Source of the DNA: JBQTKD01 sp052389435
GTDB lineage: Bacteria > Actinomycetota > Actinomycetes > Sporichthyales > Sporichthyaceae
Assembly: GCA_052389435.1 (NCBI GenBank)
Contig: JBQTIB010000052.1
Span: 1-64,000, forward strand
Reading direction: 5' to 3'
DNA length: 64,000 nucleotides
Positions within the stretch are counted from its first letter, which is position 1, and each line of letters opens with the position of its first letter. Under the pieces are notes generated by a model, which saw only the letters and a list, made by a program, of their open reading frames with translations, did not search any database and had not been told where the DNA came from. This document shows positions 7,670-16,802 of this stretch, piece after piece. Position numbers and translations under genes: made by a program.

Positions 7670-7699
7670 CCCACTCCCACTCCCACTCCCACTCCCGCT
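7670..7699 (+). repeat. Hexamer tandem repeat (CCCACT)4 plus variant
   Basis: Four copies of CCCACT and one CCCGCT lie in the 314-nt gap 7601-7914 between the EcsC and lipoprotein genes. The rest of that gap shows no gene or clear hairpin. It looks like a simple slippage repeat. Confidence 0.8.
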
Positions 7700-7914
7700 C
7701 GGCGCACTCCCGCGCCGCACCGCCGATCGCCGAAGGGGATGGCATCCCTTTCAGCTTTTCAGCGCGGCACTCTCGACGCCGGTCGATCACCCGGAATGTC
7801 CCGGGTTGGACTGGGTTGCACGGGTTGCGCCGGCTGCCTAGGACGCGCCCATCCGCCCGGGGTGACGGCTCCGAATCCACGGTGACGCGTCACCGAGCCA
7901 GACCGGAGCCACCC

Positions 7915-8406
7915 TTGAAGCGAGCAGCCCTCGTCCTCGTCGCCGCCCTGAGCACCGCCACGCTCGCCGCGTGCGGCGGCTCCGGCGACACCGCCGCGCA
8001 GACGACGCCCGCCGTGGAGCAGGTCGCCCCGGCCGACGCGGAACTGGCCGCGCCGGCCAAGGAGGCCCTCGCGGTGGCGGGCGGCGGTCTGGCCTCGGCG
8101 ACGGCCGACGCGAACCGCATCGCCCCCAAGCTCGAGCAGTACTACTTCGCCAAGGGCTACCCGACCGACCTCAAGGGAGCCAAGGCCTCGATGAAGCCCG
8201 CAGGCCAGAAGGTCTCCAAGGGCAACACGCTCGCCGGCTACAGCTTCGACAAGGCCGACGAGGAGTTCATCATCTGCATCCAGAACTCCTCCGGCGCGTG
8301 GGCTACCTACGACACCGCGCCCATGGCCGCAGGCGCCAACGGAGAATCCGGCGGCTGTCCGAAGGACCTGCGCGCGCCGGGCGGCGGCGGGCACTCCGGC
8401 CACTAG
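7915..8406 (+). CDS. Putative lipoprotein
   Basis: A TTG start gives KRAALVLVAALSTATLAAC, a lipoprotein signal with lipobox LAAC at about residue 20. A Thr/Ala/Pro-rich linker is followed by a domain of about 100 residues (LEQYYFAKGYPTDLKGAKA, then KVSKGNTLAGYSFDKADEEFIICIQNSSG). A helix plus KGYPTD-type loop is also seen in pilin-like folds, but the resemblance is weak. It ends with Gly/His. It is followed by a strong terminator. The function is unknown. Confidence 0.78.
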   Translation: MKRAALVLVAALSTATLAACGGSGDTAAQTTPAVEQVAPADAELAAPAKEALAVAGGGLASATADANRIAPKLEQYYFAKGYPTDLKGAKASMKPAGQKVSKGNTLAGYSFDKADEEFIICIQNSSGAWATYDTAPMAAGANGESGGCPKDLRAPGGGGHSGH

Positions 8407-8476
8407 GCCTTCCGAAACGACTGGACCTTCCGAACGACTGGGCTTCCCGCGCGAGCGGGGCCGCCCAGGCGAAAGA

Positions 8477-8506
8477 GCCCGCCGGCGCTGAGGTGCGCCG
8501 GCGGGC
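8477..8506. terminator. Bidirectional intrinsic terminator
   Basis: A perfect 12-bp G+C stem (8477-8488 with 8495-8506) and six-base loop are followed by CCTTTCTTTT on the plus strand. It sits between converging genes ending at 8406 and 8567. Confidence 0.9.
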
Positions 8507-8566
8507 CCTTTCTTTTCGGCAGGCCGACGCCCCGTGCCTAGGCGCCGGCGCCCCCTCCGGGATGGA

Positions 8567-10162
8567 TCAGTCGGCCGCGACCGCCAGGGCCGGGTCGAGC
8601 GGGCGGTCCGGCCCGGGCTCGCCGTCGGGCTCGGCCACGACCTTCGGCGTGTGCAGGCCGATCGCCGCGAGCACGACCAGTCCCGCCGCGACGACCACGC
8701 CGATGCCGGTGCTGACCCGCATGCCGGTCACGAACGCTTCGTTGGCCAGGTTCAGCAGCGCGGCGGCGGTGTCCGCGGGCAGGTCCGCGGCGGCCGCGAC
8801 CGCGCCGCCGAGGGTGTCTCGCGCGGCCGAGGCGGCCTCGGGGGTCACGCCCGCCGGCAGCGTGTCGAGCCTGTCCCGGTAGATCGCGACGCCGATGCTG
8901 CCGAACGCCGCGATGCCCAGCGCACCGCCGAGTTCGGCGGCCGTCTCGGAGATGCCCGACGCGGCCCCCGCCTTCTCCGGCGGCGCCGAGCCGACGATGA
9001 GCTCGGTGGTGAGGCCGAACACCGGACCGAGGCCGAGGGAGATGATCACCGACCCGACGACCACGACCGCCAGGCCGCCGTCGGCTCGCACGCCGAGCAG
9101 CACCGCGAGACCGACCACCGCGACGCCGAGACCGCCGGTGACCAGCGGTTTCACCCCGACCCGCCCGACGATCCGCGGGGTGAGCTGCGAGGTCAGGACG
9201 AACCCGATCGCTCCCGGAACACCCCAGGCGCCGGCCTCCAGCGGGGAGAGGCCGAGCACGAGTTGCAGGTACTGGAAGACGAAGATGAAGTACCCGATCA
9301 TCACGAAGATCGCGAAGAAGTTCACCGACAGCGCGGCGTTGAACGCGCGGACCTTGAACAGCGACACGTCGATCATCGGGTCGCTCAGGCGCTGCTGGCG
9401 GTAGACCCACGCGACGCCGACGAGCAGGCCGCCGCAGATCGCGGCGGTCGCGGTGTGGTTCACCCCGTGCGTCGCGATGTCCTTCAGGCCGTAGACGACG
9501 CCGAGCGCGGCGACCACGGACATGACCGCGCTGGCCAGATCCAGCCGCCCCGCGTTCGGGTCGCGGTACTCGGGGAGCACCTTCGGCCCGAGGACGAGCA
9601 GTGCGCCCATGACCGGCAGGGCGAGGAGGAAGACCGAACCCCACCAGAAGTACTGGAGCATCGCGCCTCCGACGATCGGGCCGATCGCCGAACCGGCGGA
9701 GAACGCGCCGATCCACGCGGCGATCGCCAACGACCGCTGCTTCGGGTCTTCGAACATGTGGAAGATCAGCGACAGCGTCGACGGCGCCAGGGTGGCGCCG
9801 GAGATTCCCAGCAGCGCCCGGCTGAGGATGAGCATCTCCGCGCTGGTGGAGAACGCCGCGAGCAGCGAGGTGGCCCCGAACGCGGCCGCGCCGATCATCA
9901 GCAGGCGCCGCCGCCCGAGCCGATCGCCGAGGCTGCCCATCAGGATCAGCGCACCGGCAACCATGAAGCCGTAGACGTCGATGATCCACAGCAGTTGGGT
10001 GCTGGAGGGCTCGAGGTCCCGGGAGATCTCGGGCACGGCGAGGTGCAGGACCGTCAGGTCCATCACGTAGACCAGGGCGGCGAGCAACAGCACCGCCAGC
10101 CCGACCCACTCCTTGCGGCCGGCGAGCCTCGGCTCGACGCCCGGTGGGCTGGTGTGCATCAC
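8567..10162 (-). CDS. DHA2-family MFS exporter (14-helix drug transporter)
   Basis: The protein has 531 residues and about 14 hydrophobic segments. The first is VGLAVLLLAALVYVMDLTVL, whose LDxTxL-like motif D1 is typical of EmrB/QacA proteins. Motif A appears as LGDRLGRRRLL and motif C-like residues occur in ALLGISGATLAPS. These proton antiporters expel hydrophobic compounds. A divergent DoxX gene starts 250 nt away. GTG 10162 and ATG 10159 are adjacent possible starts behind a GGGGG ribosome site. Confidence 0.92.
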   Translation of the reverse strand: MMHTSPPGVEPRLAGRKEWVGLAVLLLAALVYVMDLTVLHLAVPEISRDLEPSSTQLLWIIDVYGFMVAGALILMGSLGDRLGRRRLLMIGAAAFGATSLLAAFSTSAEMLILSRALLGISGATLAPSTLSLIFHMFEDPKQRSLAIAAWIGAFSAGSAIGPIVGGAMLQYFWWGSVFLLALPVMGALLVLGPKVLPEYRDPNAGRLDLASAVMSVVAALGVVYGLKDIATHGVNHTATAAICGGLLVGVAWVYRQQRLSDPMIDVSLFKVRAFNAALSVNFFAIFVMIGYFIFVFQYLQLVLGLSPLEAGAWGVPGAIGFVLTSQLTPRIVGRVGVKPLVTGGLGVAVVGLAVLLGVRADGGLAVVVVGSVIISLGLGPVFGLTTELIVGSAPPEKAGAASGISETAAELGGALGIAAFGSIGVAIYRDRLDTLPAGVTPEAASAARDTLGGAVAAAADLPADTAAALLNLANEAFVTGMRVSTGIGVVVAAGLVVLAAIGLHTPKVVAEPDGEPGPDRPLDPALAVAAD

Positions 10163-10409
10163 GTGGGTACCCCCTGGTTGAACGCGCCTTCGTGGAACAT
10201 CGTGCTAACCGGGACCGATTCCCGCATCCGAATTCATCGGTACCGGCGAGTGGACGTGAACCGACCGTTCCCTCGGCGTAACGCTCGACCCGGCATGGCA
10301 GTCCTATCGCGCGGGTACGACAGAAACCGAATCGCGATCGCCCCGGCGCGCCCGGCGGGCGCGGTCGCGAGCCACCCGCCGAAATCGTCGAGCACCGGGA
10401 GCACCGATC

Positions 10410-10946
10410 GTGACGCTGGCACCGCTTCGTCCGCCCAGCCCGTCCACCGCCGCAGTGGGCGCCACCCGCGCCCAGGACCTCGGGTTGGGCGTCCTGCGAA
10501 TGGCCTTCGGCCTGCTGATGGCCGGTCACGGCGCACAGAAACTGTTCGGCTGGTTCGGCGGCAGGGGACTCGACGGTACGGCAACCGGATTCGACGGTAT
10601 GGGCTACAGCCCGCCGCGGATGTTCGCCGGGATTGCCGGACTCACCGAGTTCGGGGCGGGCCTGATGCTCGCCGCCGGGCTGTTCACGCCGCTGGCCTGC
10701 GCCGGCGTGATCGGGGTGATGGTCAACGCGATCGCCGTCCACTGGAGCGCGGGGGTCTACAACGACGGCTTCGAACTGCCGCTGCTCTACGCGCTCGGCG
10801 CGGTCGGCATCGCCCTGGCGGGGCCGGGTCGCTACGCCCTGGACCGCGGCAGGCCGTGGGGATCGGGCGGGCTGTACTACGGCCTCGGCGCGCTGGCCCT
10901 CGGCGCCGGCGGTGCGGCCGTGGTGCTCCTCGGCTTCAAGGGCTGA
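10410..10946 (+). CDS. DoxX family membrane protein
   Basis: The 178-residue protein has four hydrophobic segments. It contains the DoxX hallmark LGVLRMAFGLLMAGHGAQKLFGWFGG near the N-terminus, followed by GIAGLTEFGAGLMLAAGLFTPLA. DoxX-like proteins are small inner-membrane proteins. In Mycobacterium one forms a membrane oxidoreductase complex with SodA and SseA, but no partner is next to it here. The GTG start is preceded by GGGAG. Confidence 0.85.
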   Translation: MTLAPLRPPSPSTAAVGATRAQDLGLGVLRMAFGLLMAGHGAQKLFGWFGGRGLDGTATGFDGMGYSPPRMFAGIAGLTEFGAGLMLAAGLFTPLACAGVIGVMVNAIAVHWSAGVYNDGFELPLLYALGAVGIALAGPGRYALDRGRPWGSGGLYYGLGALALGAGGAAVVLLGFKG

Positions 10947-10989
10947 CCCCGGCCGTCTGGACGGGCCCCACCCGAGAGCTGACGGGGCG

Positions 10990-11841
10990 TCAGTCCGACG
11001 GAGGCGCCGGTGGAGTCTGGCGCAGCAGCATGCGGCCCTCGCCGAGCACCGTGGGTCCCTCCGTCGTTCGGACGGCGAATCGCGCGCCGTCCTTCGCGCG
11101 CCACAGGTCGACGTGCAGCCTCTGGCCGGGGAAGACCGGGGCGCGGAAGTTCGCGGAGATCTCGCCGACGCCGGCCGGGTCGCCGTCGAGGAGGCGCAGC
11201 AGCGCTCGGCCCGCGAACCCGAAGGTGCACAGGCCGTGCAGGATCGGCCGGTCGAAGCCGGCCGCCCGCGCGACGGCGGGGTCGCTGTGGATCGGATTGA
11301 CGTCGCCGGACAGGCGGTAGAGCAGCGCCTGGTCGGGGCGCGTGGGGTACACGACGGTTTCCGCCGGCGGCCCGTCCGGCCGTTGCGAGACGACCGCCGG
11401 ACCCCGCTCGCCGCCCCACCCGCCGCCGCCCCCGACGAACCACGTCGAGCGGATGTCGAACAGGGGCCGGCCCGCCGCATCGAGTGCCTCGGTGTCGATC
11501 GCGACGACCGCCGCGCGGCCCTTGTCCCACATGTGGGCGATGCGGGCCCGCGTGGTCGCCACTCCCTGCACCGGCAGCGGGGCGTGGGAGCGGACCGAGT
11601 GCGACAGGTGCAGCACGCGGGTCCAGTCGATGGGTCCGCAGCGTTCGAGCAGCAGCATGTCGAAGCCGAGCACGACCGGCATGGTCGGCAGCGTCCGCAT
11701 CGGCACGCCCGCGGTGTTCTCGGTGACGAACTGCAAGTCCGTCGCGCCCACGCCGAGGGCGTAGAGCGCACAGTCCCGCGGAGTCCAGGACACCCGCCGC
11801 GGTTCCCCCCGAGACCCCACCGCCGCCGGATCGAGCGCCAA
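10990..11841 (-). CDS. MaoC-like dehydratase (double hot-dog enoyl-CoA hydratase 2)
   Basis: The N-terminal part (WTPRDCALYALGVGATDLQFV) and C-terminal part match the peroxisomal-type MFE hydratase-2 architecture. The hydratase motif SGDVNPIHSDPAVARAAGF, then PILHGLC, is intact with catalytic Asp and His in the second hot-dog. It should hydrate trans-2-enoyl-CoA to (R)-3-hydroxyacyl-CoA. I chose TTG 11841 (283 aa) because GGGGAG lies six bases upstream and homologues start right before LDPAAVG. The longer frame to 11952 is not protein-like at its N-terminus. Confidence 0.88.
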   Translation of the reverse strand: MALDPAAVGSRGEPRRVSWTPRDCALYALGVGATDLQFVTENTAGVPMRTLPTMPVVLGFDMLLLERCGPIDWTRVLHLSHSVRSHAPLPVQGVATTRARIAHMWDKGRAAVVAIDTEALDAAGRPLFDIRSTWFVGGGGGWGGERGPAVVSQRPDGPPAETVVYPTRPDQALLYRLSGDVNPIHSDPAVARAAGFDRPILHGLCTFGFAGRALLRLLDGDPAGVGEISANFRAPVFPGQRLHVDLWRAKDGARFAVRTTEGPTVLGEGRMLLRQTPPAPPSD

Positions 11842-11981
11842 CGGTTGCTCCCCGGTTCGGTGTTCGGACCCGCCTCGTCCGAACGGATGAGGGAAGTCTG
11901 ACCGGTAGTACGTGCGTGTCCCGCACCGGTGGCGCGTCCAAGCCCGTGACACACAACGGGTGTGCAGGCAGGAGCCGGCAA

Positions 11982-12161
11982 ATGTCGAACCGCAGCGAGA
12001 CCTCCGGACCGCGAATCGTCGCCCGCACGTTCGGCCGCTGGCTGCGCCGCCGGGACGAACGCCGCCACCGCAAGATGCTCGCCGCCATGCTGAGCCCGGG
12101 TCGGTTCACCTCGGCGGACATGTACCAGCAGGGCCTGCGCCCGGCCAAGCGCACCCGCTAG
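11982..12161 (+). CDS. Small basic protein, 59 aa
   Basis: A small ORF from ATG 11982, with GCAGGAG upstream, encodes a very basic peptide (RTFGRWLRRRDERRHRKMLAAML, then MYQQGLRPAKRTR). It shares the bases CTAG at its stop with the stop of the opposing glutamate-cysteine-ligase-like gene. Codon use is genome-like. The charge suggests nucleic acid or ribosome binding, but this is a guess. The function is unknown. Confidence 0.55.
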   Translation: MSNRSETSGPRIVARTFGRWLRRRDERRHRKMLAAMLSPGRFTSADMYQQGLRPAKRTR

Positions 12162-13633
12162 GGCAACGGCCAGGTGTGCACGGGCTCGCCCGTGTGCATG
12201 TGTTCGAGGTAGACGGCCGTCGTCTCGCGCAGCGCCGCGTCCCGACCGAGCCCGCGGGCCTCGAACCGGTCCAGGGCTGCGATCTGCCAGGACGCGCCGT
12301 TGACCCGGTGTGCGCAGCGGGCGTGCACGATGCCGAGCATCTCGTCGCGATCGGCGGCCGACACTCCCCAGGAGTCCAGGCCCGCGGCCGCGATCGGGAG
12401 CAGCTCGCGACGCACCAGGTCGACGGCGGGAAGTTCGCCGCGGCCCGGCCAGCGCACGCGCGCGTCGATGCCGTCGCGCGCTCCCGCGCGGAAGTTCGAC
12501 GTCGCGACGGCGTAGGGCAGGTCTCGCCACACCGGCGTCTCGGCCTCGGCGAGCCCACGCATCAGACCGACGGCGAACGCGACGTTGGCGATCGTGTCCG
12601 CAACCGTGGGTCCGGACGGCAGCACGCGGTTCTCCACCCGCAGGCTCGCGAGCCCGTCCGCGACCGCGTACACGGGACGGTTCCAGCGGTAGATCGTCCC
12701 GTTGTGCAGACACAGTTCGCTCAGCGTCGGAGCGGTGCCCGAGGCCAGTGCGACGAGCGGGTCCTCGTCGGTGCAGATCGGGAGCAGCGCGGGGAAGTAG
12801 CGCAGGTTCTCGGCGAACAGGTCCGTCGCCGAGTCGATCCAGCGCTCGGAGAACCACACGCGGGGCCGCACCCCCTGGACGAGGAGCTCGGGCGGGCGGG
12901 TGTCGGTGGACTGTTCGAACAACGGGATGCGGGTCTCTGCCCACAGCCGGCGCCCGAACAGCAGCGGCGAGTTCGCCCCGACGGCCAACTGCACTCCCGC
13001 GATCGCCTGGGCGGCGTTCCAGTAGGCGGCGAAATCGCCCGGGGCCATGTCGACGTGGATCTGCGCGGAGGTGCACGCCGCCTCCGGCGCGACGCTGTCG
13101 GAGAGCATCTCCAGGGGTTCGGGGCCGTCGAGGTCGAGGTGGATCGGCTCGCCGCGCGCGACCATGATCTGCTCGTTGAGCGCGGCGTACCGGGCGCCGG
13201 CGGAGATCGCGTCGGTTCCGGCGTCCTCGCGGCGCAGCGTCGGCAGGATGCCCGCGAGCAGCAGCCGGGTGTCCAGGGTGCGCGCGACGTCGTCCGCCTT
13301 GGCGAGCGCCTCGTGCAGTTCGGCGCACATGGCCCCGAGTCCGCCGGCGGACAGGTCGCGCGGAGCGGCGTTGACCTCGATGTTGAACCGGCCGAGTTCG
13401 CTCTGCCAGCGCTCGTCGTCGAGGGCCTTGAGCACCGCCTCGTTGTTCGGCGACGGACCGAGGTCCGGCGCGAGCAGGTTCACCTCCAGTTCCAGGCCCA
13501 CCAGGGGCGTGGACGGGGGAGCGCCGCTCTCCCGGAGCGCCTGTTCCAGCGCGTCCAGACAGCGGCTCAGCTTCTCCCGATGCCGACGCCTGTCGGCGGG
13601 GGCGAACTCGACGTTCTCGACCTGTTGTCCCAC
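12158..13633 (-). CDS. Glutamate-cysteine ligase-like protein (GCS2 family)
   Basis: The 491-residue protein has GCS2-type features: GLELEVNLL near residue 50 (acidic metal/ATP site), FNIEVNAAP, then CTSAQIHVDM and GANSPLLFGRRLW. A C-terminal LRVENRVLPSGPTVAD gives a catalytic arginine-containing loop. This superfamily joins glutamate to an amine using ATP. EgtA and YbdK are known members, and the exact substrate here is uncertain. Its stop overlaps that of the small gene on the other strand. Confidence 0.8.
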   Translation of the reverse strand: MGQQVENVEFAPADRRRHREKLSRCLDALEQALRESGAPPSTPLVGLELEVNLLAPDLGPSPNNEAVLKALDDERWQSELGRFNIEVNAAPRDLSAGGLGAMCAELHEALAKADDVARTLDTRLLLAGILPTLRREDAGTDAISAGARYAALNEQIMVARGEPIHLDLDGPEPLEMLSDSVAPEAACTSAQIHVDMAPGDFAAYWNAAQAIAGVQLAVGANSPLLFGRRLWAETRIPLFEQSTDTRPPELLVQGVRPRVWFSERWIDSATDLFAENLRYFPALLPICTDEDPLVALASGTAPTLSELCLHNGTIYRWNRPVYAVADGLASLRVENRVLPSGPTVADTIANVAFAVGLMRGLAEAETPVWRDLPYAVATSNFRAGARDGIDARVRWPGRGELPAVDLVRRELLPIAAAGLDSWGVSAADRDEMLGIVHARCAHRVNGASWQIAALDRFEARGLGRDAALRETTAVYLEHMHTGEPVHTWPLP

Positions 13634-13702
13634 CGGGCGGCCCTACCCCGATTTCGCCGCTCGATCCCAGCGAAACCGCAGGTGAGGCGCAGAAGGGCGA
13701 TA

Positions 13703-13708
13703 TAGCCT
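13703..13708 (+). promoter_or_regulatory. Leaderless -10 box (TAGCCT)
   Basis: TAGCCT (within TATAGCCT) is followed by seven bases and then the ATG of the GDSL hydrolase at 13716. Confidence 0.45.
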
Positions 13709-13715
13709 GGCACGG

Positions 13716-14582
13716 ATGAAGATGCGCGGATTCGTGGCCGGAGTCGGCCTGTGTGCGGTTGCGGTCGGCGTGGCGCCCGGAACGGCCGAGGCCGTCTCGC
13801 CGCGGGGAACCTACGTCGCGCTCGGGGACTCCTACACCGCCGCGCCGCTCGTGCCTCCGGCCGCGTCGAAGGCTCCGCCGATCTGCGCCCGTTCGGCCGG
13901 GAACTACCCGAACACGGTCGCCAAGGCCCTGGAACTGAAGCTGACCGACGTCTCCTGCAGCGGCGCTCGCGTGGACGACTTCGCCGAGTCCCAGGGCGGG
14001 CAGGCGCCGCCGCAGTTCGCGGCGCTGCGCCGGGACACCGATCTGGTGACCGTCGGCATCGGCGGCAACGACGACGGCCTGTTCGCCTCCGTCATCGGCG
14101 GCTGCACCGCCGTCTCGCTCAAGGTGCTCACCGGCACGCTCACGCCCTGCAAGGACACCTTCGGGGACCGGTTCGCCAAGAGCATCGCCGCGGACGCAAA
14201 GAACATCCGCGCGGCGCTGCGCGAGATCGCGAAGCGTTCGCCGAAGGCGCGGGTGCTGGTCGTCGGGTACCCGTCGCTGCTGCCGACGGACGCGCTCGGG
14301 CAGGCGCAGTGCCCCCTTGCCGGGGTGCCGTTCACCCCGGGAGACATCGACTACCTCGACGGCGTCGAACGCCTGCTCAACGCGATGCTGAAGGCCTCGG
14401 CGAAGGCCACCGGCGCGATCTTCGTCGACACCTACACCCAGAGCATCGGCCGGGACATGTGCCGCCTGCCGGGCATCCGGTGGATCGAACCGGTGTTCCC
14501 GCTGGCGCCGGCCGCGCCGTTCCACCCCAACGCCGACGGCCAGGCCGCCGTCGCCGAGGTCGTTGCGGCCGCCGCGAAGTGA
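13716..14582 (+). CDS. Secreted SGNH/GDSL hydrolase (lipase/esterase)
   Basis: A 26-residue signal peptide (MKMRGFVAGVGLCAVAVGVA, ending AEA) precedes the catalytic domain. Block I is YVALGDSYTA (nucleophile Ser), block III is VTVGIGGNDDG, and the catalytic Asp/His pair is in PFHPNADGQAA near the C-terminus. Six or more cysteines in the mature region suggest disulphides, as in Streptomyces secreted lipases. It probably hydrolyses lipids or esters outside the cell. Its stop overlaps the GTG of the next gene, so the two are coupled. Confidence 0.9.
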   Translation: MKMRGFVAGVGLCAVAVGVAPGTAEAVSPRGTYVALGDSYTAAPLVPPAASKAPPICARSAGNYPNTVAKALELKLTDVSCSGARVDDFAESQGGQAPPQFAALRRDTDLVTVGIGGNDDGLFASVIGGCTAVSLKVLTGTLTPCKDTFGDRFAKSIAADAKNIRAALREIAKRSPKARVLVVGYPSLLPTDALGQAQCPLAGVPFTPGDIDYLDGVERLLNAMLKASAKATGAIFVDTYTQSIGRDMCRLPGIRWIEPVFPLAPAAPFHPNADGQAAVAEVVAAAAK

Positions 14583-15877
14583 GGCAGTCCTTCGGAGCGC
14601 TGGCGCTGCTGCTGACGCTCGGGGCCTGCGGCTCCGGCGGCGAGAACCCACCCGCCGCCGCTTCCCCGCCCGCGGTCTCGCCACCGCCCGCCGCCGCTGC
14701 GGTGCGCACCGTCGCCGGTCCGGCCGAACGCACCTGGGAGTCCTCCCTCGACGGCGGCTCCGCCTTCGAAAAGGGCGCCGAGCGCGCGAAGATCTCCGCC
14801 GACGGCTCGCACGTGGTCTTCGAAGTCCCCGACGAGACGGGCAACGCCTCCGGGCCGCCGTCGGTCGTCGTGGCGGCGCTGCCGGCCGCCGACTTCGCGG
14901 ACGTGTGCACCGCCTGTCGCAACCCGCACATCTCCGCCGACGGCTCGCTGGTGGCCTACGAGTCGAAGGAGCCGCAGGCGGGCCTCGGGGACACCGACGA
15001 TCGCAGCGACGTGTTCGTCAAGGACCTCGAGACCGGCGCCGTGCGCCTCGTTTCGACCGGCAACCCCGCCGAAGGCGTCGGCCACGCGTACCTGCACAGC
15101 ATGTCCGCCGACGGCACCAAGGTCGCGTTCGTCAGCGACGCCTCCTACGACCCCGACGCTCCCACCAAGCCCGTCGACCCCGCCGGGGCGGCCTGGGAGC
15201 ACGCCTACGTAGCCAATCTGACGGAGGGTCGGATTCGACTGGTCTCCTCCGGGTCGGCCTACGCCTCCTCCCCGCTGCTGTCCGGCGACGGCGACACCGT
15301 CGCCTTCGCCGAATACCGCGACCGCCGGCGGCTCTGGATCCGCGAACTCGCCACCGGCACCGCCTACGACCTCGGGGAGCGTCTGGGCTACGTCCCGCCG
15401 AACGGGCTGGCGATCTGGGACTTCACCCCGCCGTCCGACGACGGCGCGCGCCTGGTGTTCTCGGTCGACTCCGACGCCGACCCCGCACGGCGGCCCGCGC
15501 GGTCGGCGACGCCCGCGGGCGGTGGACTGTTCCTGGCCGACCTGCGCACCGGGCAGACGTTTCGGGCGCTCGGGCCGGAGGAGGGCTCCGCCTATCCCGC
15601 CGCGTACCTGCTGGACATGGACGCCGCGGGCCGGCGGGTGGTGTTCGCCGCCGCGAACGAGGTGCACCTGCTCGACCTCGCCGAGCGCACCGTCCGGCCG
15701 CTGTCCCAGACTCGGCCCGACTTCTCCGGCGCCGCGGCCGGCTCGGAGATCGGCGCCTCGATCTCGGCCGACGGCCAGACCGTCGCCTACGACACCGTGT
15801 TCCCCCAGGTTGCCGAGGGCCGGGACGTCAACAACTCCTCCGACGTCTACCTCGTCCGGGTGTCGACGGCGGGGTAG
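14579..15877 (+). CDS. Lipoprotein with PD40/WD40-like beta-propeller
   Basis: A lipoprotein signal (SFGALALLLTLGAC, lipobox LGAC) and a Pro/Ala-rich linker precede a propeller. I count seven TolB-like PD40 units: ISADGSHVVFE, ISADGSLVAYE, MSADGTKVAFV, LSGDGDTVAFA, PSDDGARLVFS, MDAAGRRVVFA and ISADGQTVAYD. This suggests one repeat per blade. The GTG at 14579 overlaps the GDSL stop (GTGA). It should be anchored outside the membrane and may bind a polymer or partner protein. A role with the co-encoded hydrolase is inferred from coupling only. Confidence 0.82.
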   Translation: MRQSFGALALLLTLGACGSGGENPPAAASPPAVSPPPAAAAVRTVAGPAERTWESSLDGGSAFEKGAERAKISADGSHVVFEVPDETGNASGPPSVVVAALPAADFADVCTACRNPHISADGSLVAYESKEPQAGLGDTDDRSDVFVKDLETGAVRLVSTGNPAEGVGHAYLHSMSADGTKVAFVSDASYDPDAPTKPVDPAGAAWEHAYVANLTEGRIRLVSSGSAYASSPLLSGDGDTVAFAEYRDRRRLWIRELATGTAYDLGERLGYVPPNGLAIWDFTPPSDDGARLVFSVDSDADPARRPARSATPAGGGLFLADLRTGQTFRALGPEEGSAYPAAYLLDMDAAGRRVVFAAANEVHLLDLAERTVRPLSQTRPDFSGAAAGSEIGASISADGQTVAYDTVFPQVAEGRDVNNSSDVYLVRVSTAG

Positions 15878-15928
15878 GGCGAGGTAGCGCGGCCGCGGCA
15901 CGTCCCGTGGCCCCGCCTCGACGCTCGA

Positions 15929-16795
15929 CTACCGCCGGTTCGACACCGCACCGCGACTGCGCCGGGCGAACGCGGCCGGCACGGCAACCGCGACCACCAG
16001 CACGATCCCTACGCCGACCAGGGCCGGGGTCCCGAGGCCGTCGACCCACCCGGTCACGCGTCCGGAGACGTCGCCGACCGCGTCGATCGGACCGGTCGGA
16101 ACGCTCCCGCCGCGCTCGAGTTGGATCTCGTACCAGCCGTAGTAGGCCACGTAGGCCCCGGCGAGGATCGCCAGGACCCCGGAGACGGGCGCCACCCAGC
16201 GGAGCAGACCGCGCATGCGATCGACCGCACCGGTGCGGGCGGTCGCGACGGCCACCGTCAGGGCACCGAGGACGGTGGTCATGCCCGCGGTGTAGGCCGC
16301 GAACACGACCAGGCCGGCGAGCAGCGAATCCGACTCGAAGGTGCTCGAGACCGAGACCAGGAACGCGGGAATCGTGCACGAGAGCGAGACGGTCGCGTAG
16401 GAGATCCCGAAGGAGAACATCGAGGCGACCGTGCCGTCGATCTCGCCGCGACTGCGCCGCCCCGGCAGGCGCAGTTTGGGCTGCCAGCCGCGGACGATCG
16501 CGACGCCGACCGGGATCAGGGCCAGCCCGACCAGCACCGAGATCCACGGGGTGTACTTCTGGACGGTGACCGCGGTCTGACTGATCAGCAGGCCGGCGAC
16601 GCCGAAGACGACGACGAAGCCGGCCGCGACGCTGCCCGACACCACCAGTGCCCGCCGGACGGCGGCGGCCCGGCCCCGCGCGGCGCCGTCGGCGAGGAAC
16701 ACCGAGAGGTAGGCGGGCAGCAGCGCGAACCCGCACGGGTTGAACGCGGCGACCGCCCCGGCGCTGAAGGCGAAGCCGATCGGGGCGTCGAACAC
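15929..16795 (-). CDS. CcdA-type thiol transporter (DsbD transmembrane family)
   Basis: The 288-residue protein has about six to seven hydrophobic segments. The hallmark AAFNPCGFALLPAYLSVFL carries the first redox Cys and ATVSLSCTIPAFL the second. CcdA-type proteins carry electrons from cytoplasmic thioredoxin across the membrane to extracytoplasmic thioredoxin-like proteins, for cytochrome c maturation or disulphide reduction. The partner gene ends seven bases upstream, so the two form an operon. The C-terminal extension with an extra hydrophobic helix is somewhat longer than the minimal family. Confidence 0.92.
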   Translation of the reverse strand: MFDAPIGFAFSAGAVAAFNPCGFALLPAYLSVFLADGAARGRAAAVRRALVVSGSVAAGFVVVFGVAGLLISQTAVTVQKYTPWISVLVGLALIPVGVAIVRGWQPKLRLPGRRSRGEIDGTVASMFSFGISYATVSLSCTIPAFLVSVSSTFESDSLLAGLVVFAAYTAGMTTVLGALTVAVATARTGAVDRMRGLLRWVAPVSGVLAILAGAYVAYYGWYEIQLERGGSVPTGPIDAVGDVSGRVTGWVDGLGTPALVGVGIVLVVAVAVPAAFARRSRGAVSNRR

Positions 16796-16802
16796 CGCTG
16801 GC

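Noticed and set aside
7670..7699. Short regular repeats that might be a CRISPR remnant.
   Set aside because: The units are six bases with no spacers; it is a simple tandem repeat.
8534..11320. A 928-codon plus-strand open frame.
   Set aside because: It is the antisense shadow of the MFS exporter gene. The peptide is Arg/Asp/His-rich with no domain.
8538..14684. A 2048-codon open frame on the minus strand.
   Set aside because: It runs across several well-supported genes in other frames and strands and is low-complexity Arg/Ala/Gly-rich, a G+C artefact. Only parts that coincide with real genes carry family motifs.
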